Below, piece after piece: positions 1-6,690 of a stretch of DNA of 59,376 bases. Below the pieces are notes generated by a model. It was not told the origin of the DNA, searched no databases, and saw only the letters and a list, made by a program, of their open reading frames with translations. Source of the DNA: Streptomyces netropsis (GTDB lineage Bacteria; Actinomycetota; Actinomycetes; Streptomycetales; Streptomycetaceae); assembly GCF_014203545.1 (NCBI RefSeq), contig NZ_JACHJG010000021.1, positions 1-59,376 on the forward strand, given 5' to 3'. Positions within the stretch are counted from its first letter, which is position 1. Each line of letters begins with the position of its first letter. The position numbers and the translations under genes were made by a program.

Positions 1-350
1 CCGAACGCCAGGGTCTTGCCGGAACCGGTCCGGCCACGGCCCAGGACGTCCCGGCCGGCCAGCGAGTTCGGCAACGTCGCACCCTGGATCGGGAACGGAA
101 CGGTCATGCCCTGGGAGCCGAGCGCCGCCAGCAGGGGGGCGGGCATGTCGAGCTCGGCGAACGTCGTGACGGCGGGCAGACCCGGAGTCGTCCCGACGGG
201 GAGCGCGAACTCACCTTGACGGGCTGCGGGCCGACGTCCATAGCCGCCGGAGCGGCCGGAGCCCTGCGAGCGGAAATTACGGCCGGAGCCGGTGGAGCCG
301 CCCTTGCCGGAGCGGGCGTAACGATCGTTCGAACGTACTGTGCGGTTCAT
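1..350 (-). CDS. DEAD-box RNA helicase, N-terminal part (copy 1, runs off the window edge)
   Basis: The N-terminal 116 residues of a DEAD-box ATP-dependent RNA helicase are present. A Gly/Arg/Ser-rich basic tail is followed by the Q-motif region (FPIQGATLPNSLAGRDVLG) and motif I (GRGRTGSGKT), which binds ATP. The rest lies outside the window. The ATG at 348-350 follows GAGGAAGG with a 6-nt gap. The same gene recurs in inverted orientation at 59009, where the start codon is TTG and the basic tail is 6 residues longer. Such helicases unwind cold-stabilised RNA. The csp gene lies just upstream in the same direction. The 3' arm of a hairpin overlaps the ribosome-binding site. Confidence 0.93.
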   Translation of the reverse strand, partial: MNRTVRSNDRYARSGKGGSTGSGRNFRSQGSGRSGGYGRRPAARQGEFALPVGTTPGLPAVTTFAELDMPAPLLAALGSQGMTVPFPIQGATLPNSLAGRDVLGRGRTGSGKTLAF

Positions 351-360
351 GTGGAACCTT

Positions 361-383
361 CCTCGATACGGCACGTATCGAGG
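361..383 (-). promoter_or_regulatory. Hairpin overlapping the helicase ribosome-binding site (copy 1)
   Basis: A perfect inverted repeat has arms CCTCGATACG and CGTATCGAGG around a 3-nt loop. On the minus strand its 3' arm ends in GAGG, directly followed by AAGG, so half of the GAGGAAGG ribosome-binding site is inside the stem. The element is identical in the second copy (58976-58998). It could limit translation until unfolded, for example by the helicase itself; that role is inferred. Confidence 0.7.
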
Positions 384-649
384 AATTCCCGGCGGCAATA
401 CGCGCGGCACGGGGAATCGCAAGAACGAACCGTAGAAAAGGCGGCAACGAGGCCCGATTCTCAAAAGATCGGCCGTCGTCGGCGCTCTGTGATGACCGGC
501 ATGCGTGGACCGGAACGGTCCGGTGTTGCCTGGTCAAGGGAACTCGGGCGGGATCGCTGTCCGGCCGGGGAGTTTTGGGCGGGATGACCGCCAAGGGGGT
601 GCGGGGGCCGCAGTGCCGCTCGTCGGCGGCCGGCCCCGAAAAGCAACGA

Positions 650-683
650 GCTGGGGCCTGCACCCAAGGTGCGGGCCCCAGCT
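650..683 (-). terminator. Rho-independent-type terminator after csp copy 1
   Basis: An inverted repeat (GCTGGGGCC / GGCCCCAGC, with further GCACC/GGTGC pairing inside) lies just past the csp stop and is followed on the minus strand by TCGTTGCTTTT. The same structure follows csp copy 2. Confidence 0.8.
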
Positions 684-702
684 ACGTCATGCGTCCGGGC
701 GC

Positions 703-906
703 TTAGGCGGGGACGATGTTCTCCGCCTGCGGGCCCTTCTGGCCCTGCGTGACGTCGAAGTTCACCTTCTGGCCCTCCTGGAGCTCACGGAAGCCCTGGG
801 TGGCGATGTTCGAGTAGTGGGCGAACACGTCAGCGCCGCCACCCTCCTGCTCGATGAAGCCGAAGCCCTTTTCCGCGTTGAACCACTTCACGGTGCCAGT
901 AGCCAT
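703..906 (-). CDS. Cold-shock protein, CspA family (copy 1)
   Basis: A 67-aa cold-shock-domain protein, the usual family length. RNP1 (KGFGFI, residues 13-18) and RNP2 (DVFAHY, 26-31) are intact, so it should bind single-stranded RNA/DNA as an RNA chaperone in the cytoplasm. The start is the ATG at 904-906 behind GAAGGAG. Copy 2 (58485-58688) differs only around residue 25 (GGA versus GGP). A terminator follows, then the helicase gene. The roughly 164-nt 5' UTR carries three hairpins also found in copy 2, which suggests RNA-level regulation as in other cold-shock mRNAs. Confidence 0.97.
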   Translation of the reverse strand: MATGTVKWFNAEKGFGFIEQEGGGADVFAHYSNIATQGFRELQEGQKVNFDVTQGQKGPQAENIVPA

Positions 907-1082
907 GTCATATCTCCTTCGGGGCATTGCCCGAGGTCCGCACTGTGCGGTCCTCGCGTCGCCGCGATGATTACCCCGTCCGGAGAGCAAACGCCGGAAA
1001 AGCAAAAGTGCTCCTGCCGGTGTAAAGGCCGACAGGGGCACTTGAAGTTTGGGAACCACAACTGCAACTGAAATCAACAGTA
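907..1082 (-). promoter_or_regulatory. csp copy 1 promoter and structured 5' UTR
   Basis: An extended -10 (TGC-TACTGT, 1077-1082 on the minus strand) precedes a leader of about 164 nt. Hairpin 1 (1006-1043) has AAGTGC/GCACTT and CCTG/CAGG pairs. Next comes a stem CGAGG-A-CCGCA / TGCGG-A-CCTCG with a central A-A mismatch, then GGGC-AAT-GCCC just before the GAAGGAG site. All three recur in copy 2 and hairpin 1 is kept there by wobble pairs. The -35 region is weak (GTACCC). Confidence 0.6.
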
Positions 1083-1210
1083 GCACGGTGCCAGCGGCCG
1101 GGTACAAGAAGTAATTTCACTCCGCCCGCTGTCCCATAAACCCTCACTGTGCGCGGCGCCAATTTCTGTCCTTGCGGAAATAGATATGCGCAGCCACGTG
1201 GCTCCCGTGG

Positions 1211-1242
1211 TCAGTCGGTCAGTCGGTCAGTCGGTCAGTCGG
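1211..1242 (-). repeat. Four tandem copies of an 8-bp unit at the MerR gene stop
   Basis: TCAGTCGG (CCGACTGA on the coding strand) is repeated four times. The stop codon of the MerR-type gene lies within the first unit, so changes in copy number would not alter the protein. The repeat is absent from copy 2. Confidence 0.95.
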
Positions 1243-1561
1243 CTGCGAGTCGGCGCAGCTCCTCGTTGATCCGGAGGGCGTCCTCAAGCTGGTCCTCGAG
1301 GATCACGATGCGGCACGCGGCGTCGATGGGGGTGCCACTGTCGACGAGCTCCCGGGCGCGGGCGGCGATGCGCAGCTGGTAGCGGGAGTAGCGGCGGTGG
1401 CCGCCCTCGGAGCGCAGCGGGGTGATCAGTCGCGCTTCACCGATGGCCCGGAGGAAGCCGGGGGTCGCCCCGATCATCTCTGCCGCACGGCCCATGGTGT
1501 ACGCGGGGTAGTCGTCGTCGTCGAAATGGTTGATGGTGGACGGTTTTGTTCCAGCGGGCAC
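1235..1561 (-). CDS. MerR-type helix-turn-helix regulator (copy 1)
   Basis: A 108-aa DNA-binding protein. An acidic DDDDYPAY segment leads into a winged-helix MerR head (MGRAAEMIGATPGFLRAIGE, then GGHRRYSRYQL), followed by a helical segment rich in Glu/Arg (ILEDQLEDALRINEELRR) that probably dimerises. The GTG at 1559-1561 was chosen because it aligns exactly with the ATG of copy 2 and both sit 5 nt behind a GAGG/AAGG site. A longer open frame upstream is not supported. Lying directly before csp in both modules, it probably regulates or is co-regulated with cold-shock genes; the target is not known. Confidence 0.88.
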   Translation of the reverse strand: MPAGTKPSTINHFDDDDYPAYTMGRAAEMIGATPGFLRAIGEARLITPLRSEGGHRRYSRYQLRIAARARELVDSGTPIDAACRIVILEDQLEDALRINEELRRLAAD

Positions 1562-1590
1562 TGGCACCTCTGCTTTCGGGAACGCGTCGA

Positions 1591-1622
1591 GGGGCCCTGG
1601 TGCCGTACGGCACCAGGGCCCC
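1591..1622 (-). promoter_or_regulatory. Perfect 32-bp palindrome in the MerR leader (copy 1)
   Basis: Arms GGGGCCCTGGTGCC and GGCACCAGGGCCCC flank GTAC, which is itself a palindrome. It lies 30 nt upstream of the GTG start. Copy 2 has a hairpin at the same place (CCCGGTGCC / GGTGCCGGG, two G-U pairs), followed by the same TCGACGCG linker. Conservation as a structure points to an RNA element or attenuator rather than a chance palindrome. Confidence 0.75.
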
Positions 1623-1808
1623 GATGAAACCAGCGCCACTCGCCGACGCCGGGCACATACTCTGCGGCCCCTGCCGGGCCGCCCGACCCGGCAGCCAGCC
1701 TCCGGGACCTTCCTGCACTTCCCGGCCCCGGGACTCCACTGCCGTGCCACAAACAGTGCGCGCCAGTTCGTGTCTGCCGCGCCGTCTGACTTTCTTGGCT
1801 ACGTGAAA

Positions 1809-1838
1809 AACATAGCGTCAGGTGCCCGAGGATGTCTA
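1809..1838 (-). promoter_or_regulatory. Promoter of MerR copy 1
   Basis: On the minus strand, -35 TAGACA (1833-1838) and -10 TATGTT (1809-1814) are 18 bp apart. The context GGTAGACAT ... TA-G-TTTTTC also occurs before copy 2 (57582-57616), which supports this as the real promoter. It abuts the end of the DUF397 gene and implies a leader of about 240 nt. Confidence 0.6.
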
Positions 1839-2084
1839 CCTTCGCGGAGACAGATTTTCGCGTGTCGCCGAGCAGGTTCCTTGTCGGCGGCTCAGCGTGG
1901 CCACGAAGGCGGTCCAGGCCGTGGCGGGGAGGGCCAGGGCTGGGCCGTGGGGGTGCTTGCTGTCCCGGACGAGGACGGTGCCGGGTATGTTGTCGGCGAT
2001 CTCGACGCAGTCGCCGCCTGGTTCGTTGCTGTGGCTGCTCTTACGCCACGTGGCAGGGCTCAGACCGGGTCGGATGGCGTGCAT
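1836..2084 (-). CDS. DUF397 domain protein
   Basis: An 82-aa protein with the DUF397 signature: W-RKSSHSN near residue 14, then GGDCVEIAD, VLVRDSKHPHGP and the closing W-F motif. In Streptomyces such small proteins are encoded next to DUF5753 helix-turn-helix regulators (Scr1-type) and are thought to be their partners or antagonists. Here the adjacent regulator is broken, leaving this gene without an intact local partner. The ATG at 2082-2084 follows GGAGGAG. Its start overlaps the end of the regulator remnant by 25 nt. Confidence 0.88.
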   Translation of the reverse strand: MHAIRPGLSPATWRKSSHSNEPGGDCVEIADNIPGTVLVRDSKHPHGPALALPATAWTAFVATLSRRQGTCSATRENLSPRR

Positions 2085-2290
2085 GGGTACTGCTCCTCCA
2101 TAACCTCGCAGATCAACTCCGCAGTCGTGTCTGGTGAGAGGGCGTTGGCCTGGATGCGGTCGTAGAGCGCGGAGTATTTCGCAACGTCTTCGGGCTCTTC
2201 GTTGATCCCGCCGGACCGAATGCCTTCCGTGTACAAGGCCTCGCGCCTGTTGGGGAGCGTCAAGAGGGTCAGCGAGCCGCCCATCACAGC
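2060..2290 (-). pseudogene. Remnant of an XRE/DUF5753 regulator (C-terminal end only)
   Basis: About 70 residues match the end of DUF5753 regulators (GGSLTLLTLP, ALYTEG, then EDVAKYSALYDRIQANALSP). The helix-turn-helix and most of DUF5753 are missing. Family members are about 280 aa; an intact one is at 4344-5186. The homology fades near 2290, where unrelated sequence begins, so a deletion or insertion has removed the 5' end. The stop overlaps the DUF397 start, the usual arrangement of the intact pair. Confidence 0.75.
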
Positions 2291-2462
2291 CGGCACTTGA
2301 CCCGCGTGGTGGGCCGCCTCGTCTCCGCCTGCTCCCACCTGACCGGGTGGACGAGCACAGTCGACAAGGCCACATGCAAGAAGTGCGGTGTCGAGCGGTA
2401 CTCGTCATATCGGCTGCTCAGAATGCCGGTTGAACGGTCAACGCCCCCGCGCCACCACTGGT
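2283..2462 (+). pseudogene. Possible gene remnant with a CxxC pair
   Basis: A plus-strand open frame without a clear start encodes a tail containing C-SHLTGW and CKKCGVERYS before a stop at 2460-2462. This resembles the end of a zinc-ribbon protein. It begins where the DUF5753 remnant ends, so it may mark a recombination junction. The family was not recognised. Confidence 0.3.
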
Positions 2463-3269
2463 GAACGCCGCCGCTTCCTGTCGGCAGTCCCGGCACTTGG
2501 TCTCCTCCGCCACCGGGCGGAATACCCGGTCGCACGTCCCCGCGCAGGAGCGCAGTGGCTGTGGAGTGGCCACGGGGGCCGCGAATGCCGGGACCTCCGG
2601 CATCTTGCGGGTGAGGCGGTTGCGGGCGAGGGCGGCGGGTGAGTGGATGCGGCCTGGTAGCCCGTCCGTCAGGGCCTCGCGTAGGTCCTTCGCCGTTGCG
2701 CCGCGTAAGAGCCATTCGCCTGCCAGGGCGGCGAGTTGCTGGATATCGCGGCCGTTGAGCCGCAGTCGGCGTTCCTTGTGGGAGACCGAGGCCAGGATCA
2801 GCCCTCCACGTTCGATGAGCGGAGCGGGTACGTGGGAGGGCTGGGAGGGAGGGTTCTCTTTCTTCCCCTCTGTGTTTGTTGGGTAATGGCCGACGGCCCG
2901 GTCCTCCGGTTGACCGACGGCCGGTTCCGGGGCAGTCGGCCGGAGCCCGTCCCGTAACGCCAGCGCCTCTTCCTCCGTGAGGACCACGTTCGACACCATC
3001 TGCGTCGTCCCCCATCGCCCGCCTTCACCCTGGCGGCGCCATTCGTGGAAGTAGCCCTCCGCGATCAGTTCCCGCTTCGCGCGGATGAACGCCGTCTTCT
3101 TGATCCCCGCGTCCCTCGCCGTCTCCGACAGCGGCGCTCTCACACTGTCCGGGAGCGACAACTGCCAGGTCAGGAGGCGAACGGCCGCCGCCGACAGGCG
3201 TGGGTGGCGGATGATCTCGTTCGATACCTGGGTGAAGAAACGCTCGGGAGCGATAGCATGCCGGAGCAT
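2418..3269 (-). CDS. Winged-HTH protein with C-terminal zinc ribbon (actinobacterial accessory family)
   Basis: A 283-aa protein. The N-terminal segment (FFTQVSNEIIRHPRLSAAAVRLLTWQLSLP...ETARDAGIKKTAFIRAKRELIAEGYF) reads as a winged helix of the kind found in replication-initiator-like and phage regulatory proteins. The middle is Pro/Glu-rich and low in structure. A helical region follows, and the C-terminus has two CxxC-type pairs (CAGTCDR and CRDCRQ), a likely zinc ribbon. The ATG at 3267-3269 follows GAAGGAG. Such proteins are frequent on integrative elements and in accessory regions of Streptomyces. Role unknown. Confidence 0.7.
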   Translation of the reverse strand: MLRHAIAPERFFTQVSNEIIRHPRLSAAAVRLLTWQLSLPDSVRAPLSETARDAGIKKTAFIRAKRELIAEGYFHEWRRQGEGGRWGTTQMVSNVVLTEEEALALRDGLRPTAPEPAVGQPEDRAVGHYPTNTEGKKENPPSQPSHVPAPLIERGGLILASVSHKERRLRLNGRDIQQLAALAGEWLLRGATAKDLREALTDGLPGRIHSPAALARNRLTRKMPEVPAFAAPVATPQPLRSCAGTCDRVFRPVAEETKCRDCRQEAAAFTSGGAGALTVQPAF

Positions 3270-3521
3270 CCTGGGTCTCCTTCGAAGACCTCGTGGGTGA
3301 AGGCCCTCGACCGGTGTTCCAGCACCCTTCGAGGGCCGCCTCGTTTTCGTGACGAAGCAACCGATTCCCGGCCACCGTAGCGCAATGCCCGCATCCCCCG
3401 AGCGCACTCAACTCCGTTGATCGCACGCGTGGTTCATTGCGACCGCCTGTGCCCGATTCCGACATCACCTGCCCACACCGGGCACCATTGCGCAGCACCC
3501 CCGCAACCGATGGGCGCGCCG

Positions 3522-3538
3522 GCAATTTCGAGCAATCG
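3522..3538. promoter_or_regulatory. Candidate operator, GCAAT direct repeat (site 1)
   Basis: GCAATTTCGAGCAATCG holds two GCAAT direct repeats 10 bp apart, 67 bp before the operon at 3606. A near-identical 17-mer (GCAATCTCGGGCAATCG) is at 5217-5233, before the gene at 5273. The adjacent XRE/DUF5753 regulator is the likely binder (inferred). Confidence 0.45.
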
Positions 3539-3605
3539 CCCGCCCCGCTGGTGCAACGAGAAGCATGCTGATGCCTTCGGTCAACTTCACTGGAAGGTGA
3601 CGTCC

Positions 3606-3809
3606 ATGACGCTGAAGTTCCTCGGCACGACGTCCGAGAACGGCAACTGCCCCACCTTGTACGAGGTCGTGGAAACCGGCGACATCGTCGTCCAGGGAGA
3701 CCGCCTCACCGACACCCGGCATCTGGAGCAGCTCAGGGACGTCAAGGACTCCGAGACCTTCGTCGTCATCCCCCGTGAGCTCCTGACCCGCTTCGCCCCC
3801 AAGGAGTGA
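3606..3809 (+). CDS. Small hypothetical protein preceding DUF6879
   Basis: A 67-aa soluble protein with beta-rich, acidic sequence (MTLKFLGTTSENGNCPTLYEVVETGDIVVQG...). No signal peptide or membrane segment. The ATG at 3606 is behind GGAAGG. Its stop is 1 nt before the GTG of the DUF6879 gene, so the two are one operon with the downstream XRE regulator. Proteins of this sort recur before DUF6879 genes in Streptomyces and may act as a partner; no biochemical role is known to me. Confidence 0.75.
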   Translation: MTLKFLGTTSENGNCPTLYEVVETGDIVVQGDRLTDTRHLEQLRDVKDSETFVVIPRELLTRFAPKE

Positions 3810-3810
3810 C

Positions 3811-4347
3811 GTGGCAGATCTGATCCCGTTCGACGAGGTCACCCACCTGTTCGAGGACTTCGAGCACACCGCGTGGCGTCTGGAGACGCAGCGGGGATAC
3901 GCCTCGGACCGGCTCAGCCCCAGCTGGGAAAGGTTCCAGCGCGGGGAGGCCTTCGGCTTCAACCCTGACAGCCCTTGGCACGCCAATGTCCGGGCCCAGA
4001 CGCAGCGGGGCAAGCGCTTCGAGCGGGTGCGGTTGGTCGATGACCCGCCGACCGAGGGGCAACGCTTCCTCATGACGAGTGGCCTGGGCAACGTCGCGGC
4101 AGGTGAGGACATCCGGAACCTCTATCGTGCCGAGGCACAACGCCTCGGACTGCCTGACTATGACTTCTGGGTGTTCGACTCCCGTACCGTCGTGAAATTC
4201 GTCATCGACGAGCAGGGCGTGACGCTGGGCGTCCAGATCCTCGAAGATCCCGGAACGGTCGTTCTCGCTTGCCAGGCCCGCGACGCCGCCTGGCATCACG
4301 CAATCGCCACTGCGGAGTTTCAGGCGCAGGTACCTTCGGCCATGTGA
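3811..4347 (+). CDS. DUF6879 family protein
   Basis: A 178-aa cytoplasmic protein. Family hallmarks are the opening FDEVTHLFEDFEHTAWRLETQRGY, the central Arg-rich RVRLVDDPPTEGQRFL, and DYDFWVFDSRTVVKF near residue 115. Such proteins are conserved next to Scr1-type helix-turn-helix regulators in actinobacteria; their function is not established. The GTG at 3811 starts right after the previous stop. Its own stop overlaps the next start as GTGA (4344-4347), so the regulator is translationally coupled to it. Confidence 0.85.
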   Translation: MADLIPFDEVTHLFEDFEHTAWRLETQRGYASDRLSPSWERFQRGEAFGFNPDSPWHANVRAQTQRGKRFERVRLVDDPPTEGQRFLMTSGLGNVAAGEDIRNLYRAEAQRLGLPDYDFWVFDSRTVVKFVIDEQGVTLGVQILEDPGTVVLACQARDAAWHHAIATAEFQAQVPSAM

Positions 4348-5186
4348 GCACCGATTTTCAGGCCGGCCGGGTGTCCCTCGGTGCGCGGCTGCGTGAGCTG
4401 CGCACCGAGGCCGGGCTCAACGGTAAGGACATGGCAGCCCGCCTCGGCTGGCAGCGCTCCAAGGTCTCCCGACTGGAGCACGGCAAGCAGACCGCCACAG
4501 CCGAAGATCTCGAAGCATGGGCCCGCGAGGCCGGCGCCCCGGACGAGGCGAACGACCTCACGGCACGCTTGCGTGGGCTGGAATCCCAGCAGCGCTCATG
4601 GCGTCGACAACTGGCTTCCGGGCACCGTGGCGTGCAAGAGAAGTACGTCGTCGAATACCGCAGCACCTCTACGGTGCGCGGGTACGAGGCCACCGTCGTG
4701 CCGGGGCTGTTCCAGACGCCGGACTATGCGCGACATCTGCTGTTGCACAACGCCGAGCTGATGCAGACCCCGCGCGACACGGACGAGGCTGTACGGGCCC
4801 GTATGCAGCGGCAAGAAGTGCTGTACCAGGGCGGCCGGACCTTCGAGATCATGATGTGGGAGGGGGTTCTGCACGCCCTCGTGTGCCCCCGTAAGGTCAT
4901 GGTGGCGCAGCTCGACCGCCTGGTCGGCCTGGTCGGCATGGACCGCGTCTCCCTCGGGGTGATCCCGCTCGGAGCGCCTCTCAAGATCACGCCCAAGCAC
5001 GGCTTTTGGATCTTTGATGAGTCGCGCGTGATCGTTGAGACGGTCAACACCGAACTCCACCTCGAGGCGGCTGAGGACGTAGCGTTGTACGGGCGGGTCT
5101 GGGACCGACTCGGCGAGGCGGCCGTGTATGGCGCCCATGCCCACCGGCTTATTGCCCGGGCGAGGGCCGCTCTCGCGCCGACGTAG
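4344..5186 (+). CDS. XRE-family regulator with DUF5753 (Scr1-type)
   Basis: A 280-aa transcription factor. The helix-turn-helix spans about residues 10-55 (LGARLRELRTEAGLNGKDMAARLGWQRSKVSRLEHGK). DUF5753 follows from about residue 95 (YRSTSTVRGYEATVVPGLFQTPDYARHLL to the end). The GTG at 4344 overlaps the DUF6879 stop. A complete relative of the broken regulator at 2060-2290. It probably controls its own operon and the next one through the GCAAT direct repeats at 3522 and 5217. Homologues often pair with a DUF397 protein; the nearest one here is at 1836-2084 on the other strand. Confidence 0.92.
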   Translation: MSTDFQAGRVSLGARLRELRTEAGLNGKDMAARLGWQRSKVSRLEHGKQTATAEDLEAWAREAGAPDEANDLTARLRGLESQQRSWRRQLASGHRGVQEKYVVEYRSTSTVRGYEATVVPGLFQTPDYARHLLLHNAELMQTPRDTDEAVRARMQRQEVLYQGGRTFEIMMWEGVLHALVCPRKVMVAQLDRLVGLVGMDRVSLGVIPLGAPLKITPKHGFWIFDESRVIVETVNTELHLEAAEDVALYGRVWDRLGEAAVYGAHAHRLIARARAALAPT

Positions 5187-5216
5187 GCAATTCGCAACAA
5201 CCCTGTGAGTCACCGC

Positions 5217-5233
5217 GCAATCTCGGGCAATCG
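5217..5233. promoter_or_regulatory. Candidate operator, GCAAT direct repeat (site 2)
   Basis: GCAATCTCGGGCAATCG lies 40 bp before the ATG at 5273. It matches 15 of 17 bases with the site at 3522, including the 10-bp spacing of the two GCAAT half-sites. Confidence 0.45.
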
Positions 5234-5272
5234 ACGGGCGGGCTCACAACGGCTTTCCCTACGGTCCTCGCC

Positions 5273-5764
5273 ATGAGACCGACGCCTTGCCGCACCGCAG
5301 TGCCGCGGCGTGTCAGCTCGTTCCCTGGAACCGACTGGCTCGCCGACTGCTCACCCACACCGACGATGGTGCGGAAGCGGTGGGCCGACGAGGAACTGGC
5401 CGACATCCCCGCCGCGTCGTGGGCCGTTGTCGAAGCCGACCTCATGCGCTCCATCGATGCGCTCCAGTCGCTTGGCCGAGCCCGGAGGCTTGGCCCTGTT
5501 CTGGTCTGTCCGGAAGCCGATCGCGCCTGGTGGCTCGTCCCGCACGGTCCGGGCGCCCTGACGCTCGGTGAATTGCCGCAGGTGACTGTGCACAAGGCGC
5601 CGTGGACGCTGCGTTGCCCGCCGGCCCATGAGTACACGCACAGCCGCGGCTGGCTGGAGAAGCCCGACGGTTCCGGTCGCCTGACCGACCCCGTTGATCT
5701 GGGCGCCGCTCTTGGTTTGCGGCACCCGATCGACCTCCGTGAACTCACCAGGAAGGCCACATGA
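5273..5764 (+). CDS. Hypothetical protein
   Basis: A 163-aa protein. The centre has GPVLVCPEADRAWWLVP and the C-terminal half is rich in Pro and Gly (WTLRCPPAHEYTHSRGWLEKPDGSGRLTDP), as in several uncharacterised Streptomyces accessory proteins. No signal peptide or membrane span. The ATG at 5273 may be upstream of the true start; an internal ATG (MVRKRWADEEL, 5366) is an alternative. The stop overlaps the next ATG (ATGA), indicating coupled translation. Confidence 0.65.
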   Translation: MRPTPCRTAVPRRVSSFPGTDWLADCSPTPTMVRKRWADEELADIPAASWAVVEADLMRSIDALQSLGRARRLGPVLVCPEADRAWWLVPHGPGALTLGELPQVTVHKAPWTLRCPPAHEYTHSRGWLEKPDGSGRLTDPVDLGAALGLRHPIDLRELTRKAT

Positions 5765-6243
5765 TGGACGTACGCCCTCTGCTCACCGCCGAAGAAGCCA
5801 CCAGCGTCGCGGCGACCGTCATCGACGGAGCCCCGGGCCTCACGCACAGCACCGCCCTACGGATCGTCGACCAGGCGGTGGCGTTTGTCGTCACCGCTGC
5901 CCGTAACCCCGGTGCGTCGCTCGTCCCCTCCCGGGTGGTGGACGCGGGTTGGCACGCGCTCATCCTGCACACCAGCCTCTACGAGCGGCTGTGCGTCGGG
6001 CTCGGCCAGTTCGTCCACCACTGCCCCGAACGCCCGGACCCGGCGCGGTTCAACCCGGACGCCATCGAGCGCACCATCGCCGTGATCGAAGCCACCGGTT
6101 ACGCGGTACACCGGGAGCTGTGGGGCGGGCCGACCGGCGCGCTCGGGGCGTCGGTCGCCGCCAGTTGCCAGCACTCGGACGACACCAAGCCCATCGTGAT
6201 CATTCCCAAGCCCAAGGAGGCCTTCACCGGAGCCACCGGCTGA
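5761..6243 (+). CDS. Glycine-rich-domain-like protein (GRDP/DUF1399-related)
   Basis: A 160-aa protein with the pattern VVDAGWHALILHTSLYERLCVGLGQFVHHCP (about residues 60-90). This matches the W-H-x-x-L/M-H...Y and HH core of the GRDP/DUF1399 family. The family's biochemical role is unclear. The C-terminus ends in a Lys/Pro stretch (IIPKPKEAF). The ATG overlaps the previous stop. The 45-aa peptide gene at 6283 follows 39 nt downstream and may belong to the same transcript. Confidence 0.7.
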   Translation: MMDVRPLLTAEEATSVAATVIDGAPGLTHSTALRIVDQAVAFVVTAARNPGASLVPSRVVDAGWHALILHTSLYERLCVGLGQFVHHCPERPDPARFNPDAIERTIAVIEATGYAVHRELWGGPTGALGASVAASCQHSDDTKPIVIIPKPKEAFTGATG

Positions 6244-6282
6244 ACGCCCTGCCCTACGCTGCCCGGCCAGGAGGTGGGACTC

Positions 6283-6420
6283 ATGGAATGGATCAACCCG
6301 GAGTACGAGGACGTGGTGCGTCGGTACGAGGCCGCTGCCGAGGCGGCGGGTTCGGCTGATGGTTCCGGTCAGGTCTTTCGGGGGTTCATCGTCCCCGAGG
6401 CGGCCCCCGAAGGCGGCTGA
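6283..6420 (+). CDS. 45-aa peptide of unknown family (paralogue at about 16174)
   Basis: A short ORF with GGAGG 8 nt before the ATG at 6283. The product has a charged amphipathic N-terminal half (PEYEDVVRRYEAAAEAAGS), a Gly/Ser hinge, and a hydrophobic-acidic tail (FRGFIVPEAAPEGG). A second copy of the same pattern occurs at 16174-16317 (SPEYVDVVRRYEAAVEAAGS...FRGFAVPETAPEDN). Conservation over 10 kb in coding frame argues that it is translated. It might be a small regulator, antitoxin-like peptide or ribosomally made precursor; no modifying enzyme is adjacent. Confidence 0.6.
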   Translation: MEWINPEYEDVVRRYEAAAEAAGSADGSGQVFRGFIVPEAAPEGG

Positions 6421-6690
6421 ACCCCGGGCGTCCGATGGCGCCCCGGCGTGCCCTGATCAGCCATAAGGCCCCCTCGCAGATCAACTTCGCGCCGTCGGGC
6501 CGCCGCAACGAGAGGCGTTTGAGAACGGGAGGCCGGAAAAGTGCTCAGAAGTTCGCGGCCAGGGCCGGAACCGTCACCATGCGGCGGCCATGGTCGCCGG
6601 GTTAGGGCACGCCCGGGGCTCCCCATTTGCCGGGCACGCGCTGCGGGACAGGGGCTCCCGTGGGGCGGTTCACCTGCGATTATTTGAGGC

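Noticed and set aside
1211..1242. Possible CRISPR-like repeat
   Set aside because: Units are 8 bp in direct tandem with no spacers. No CRISPR array or cas gene was seen anywhere in the window.
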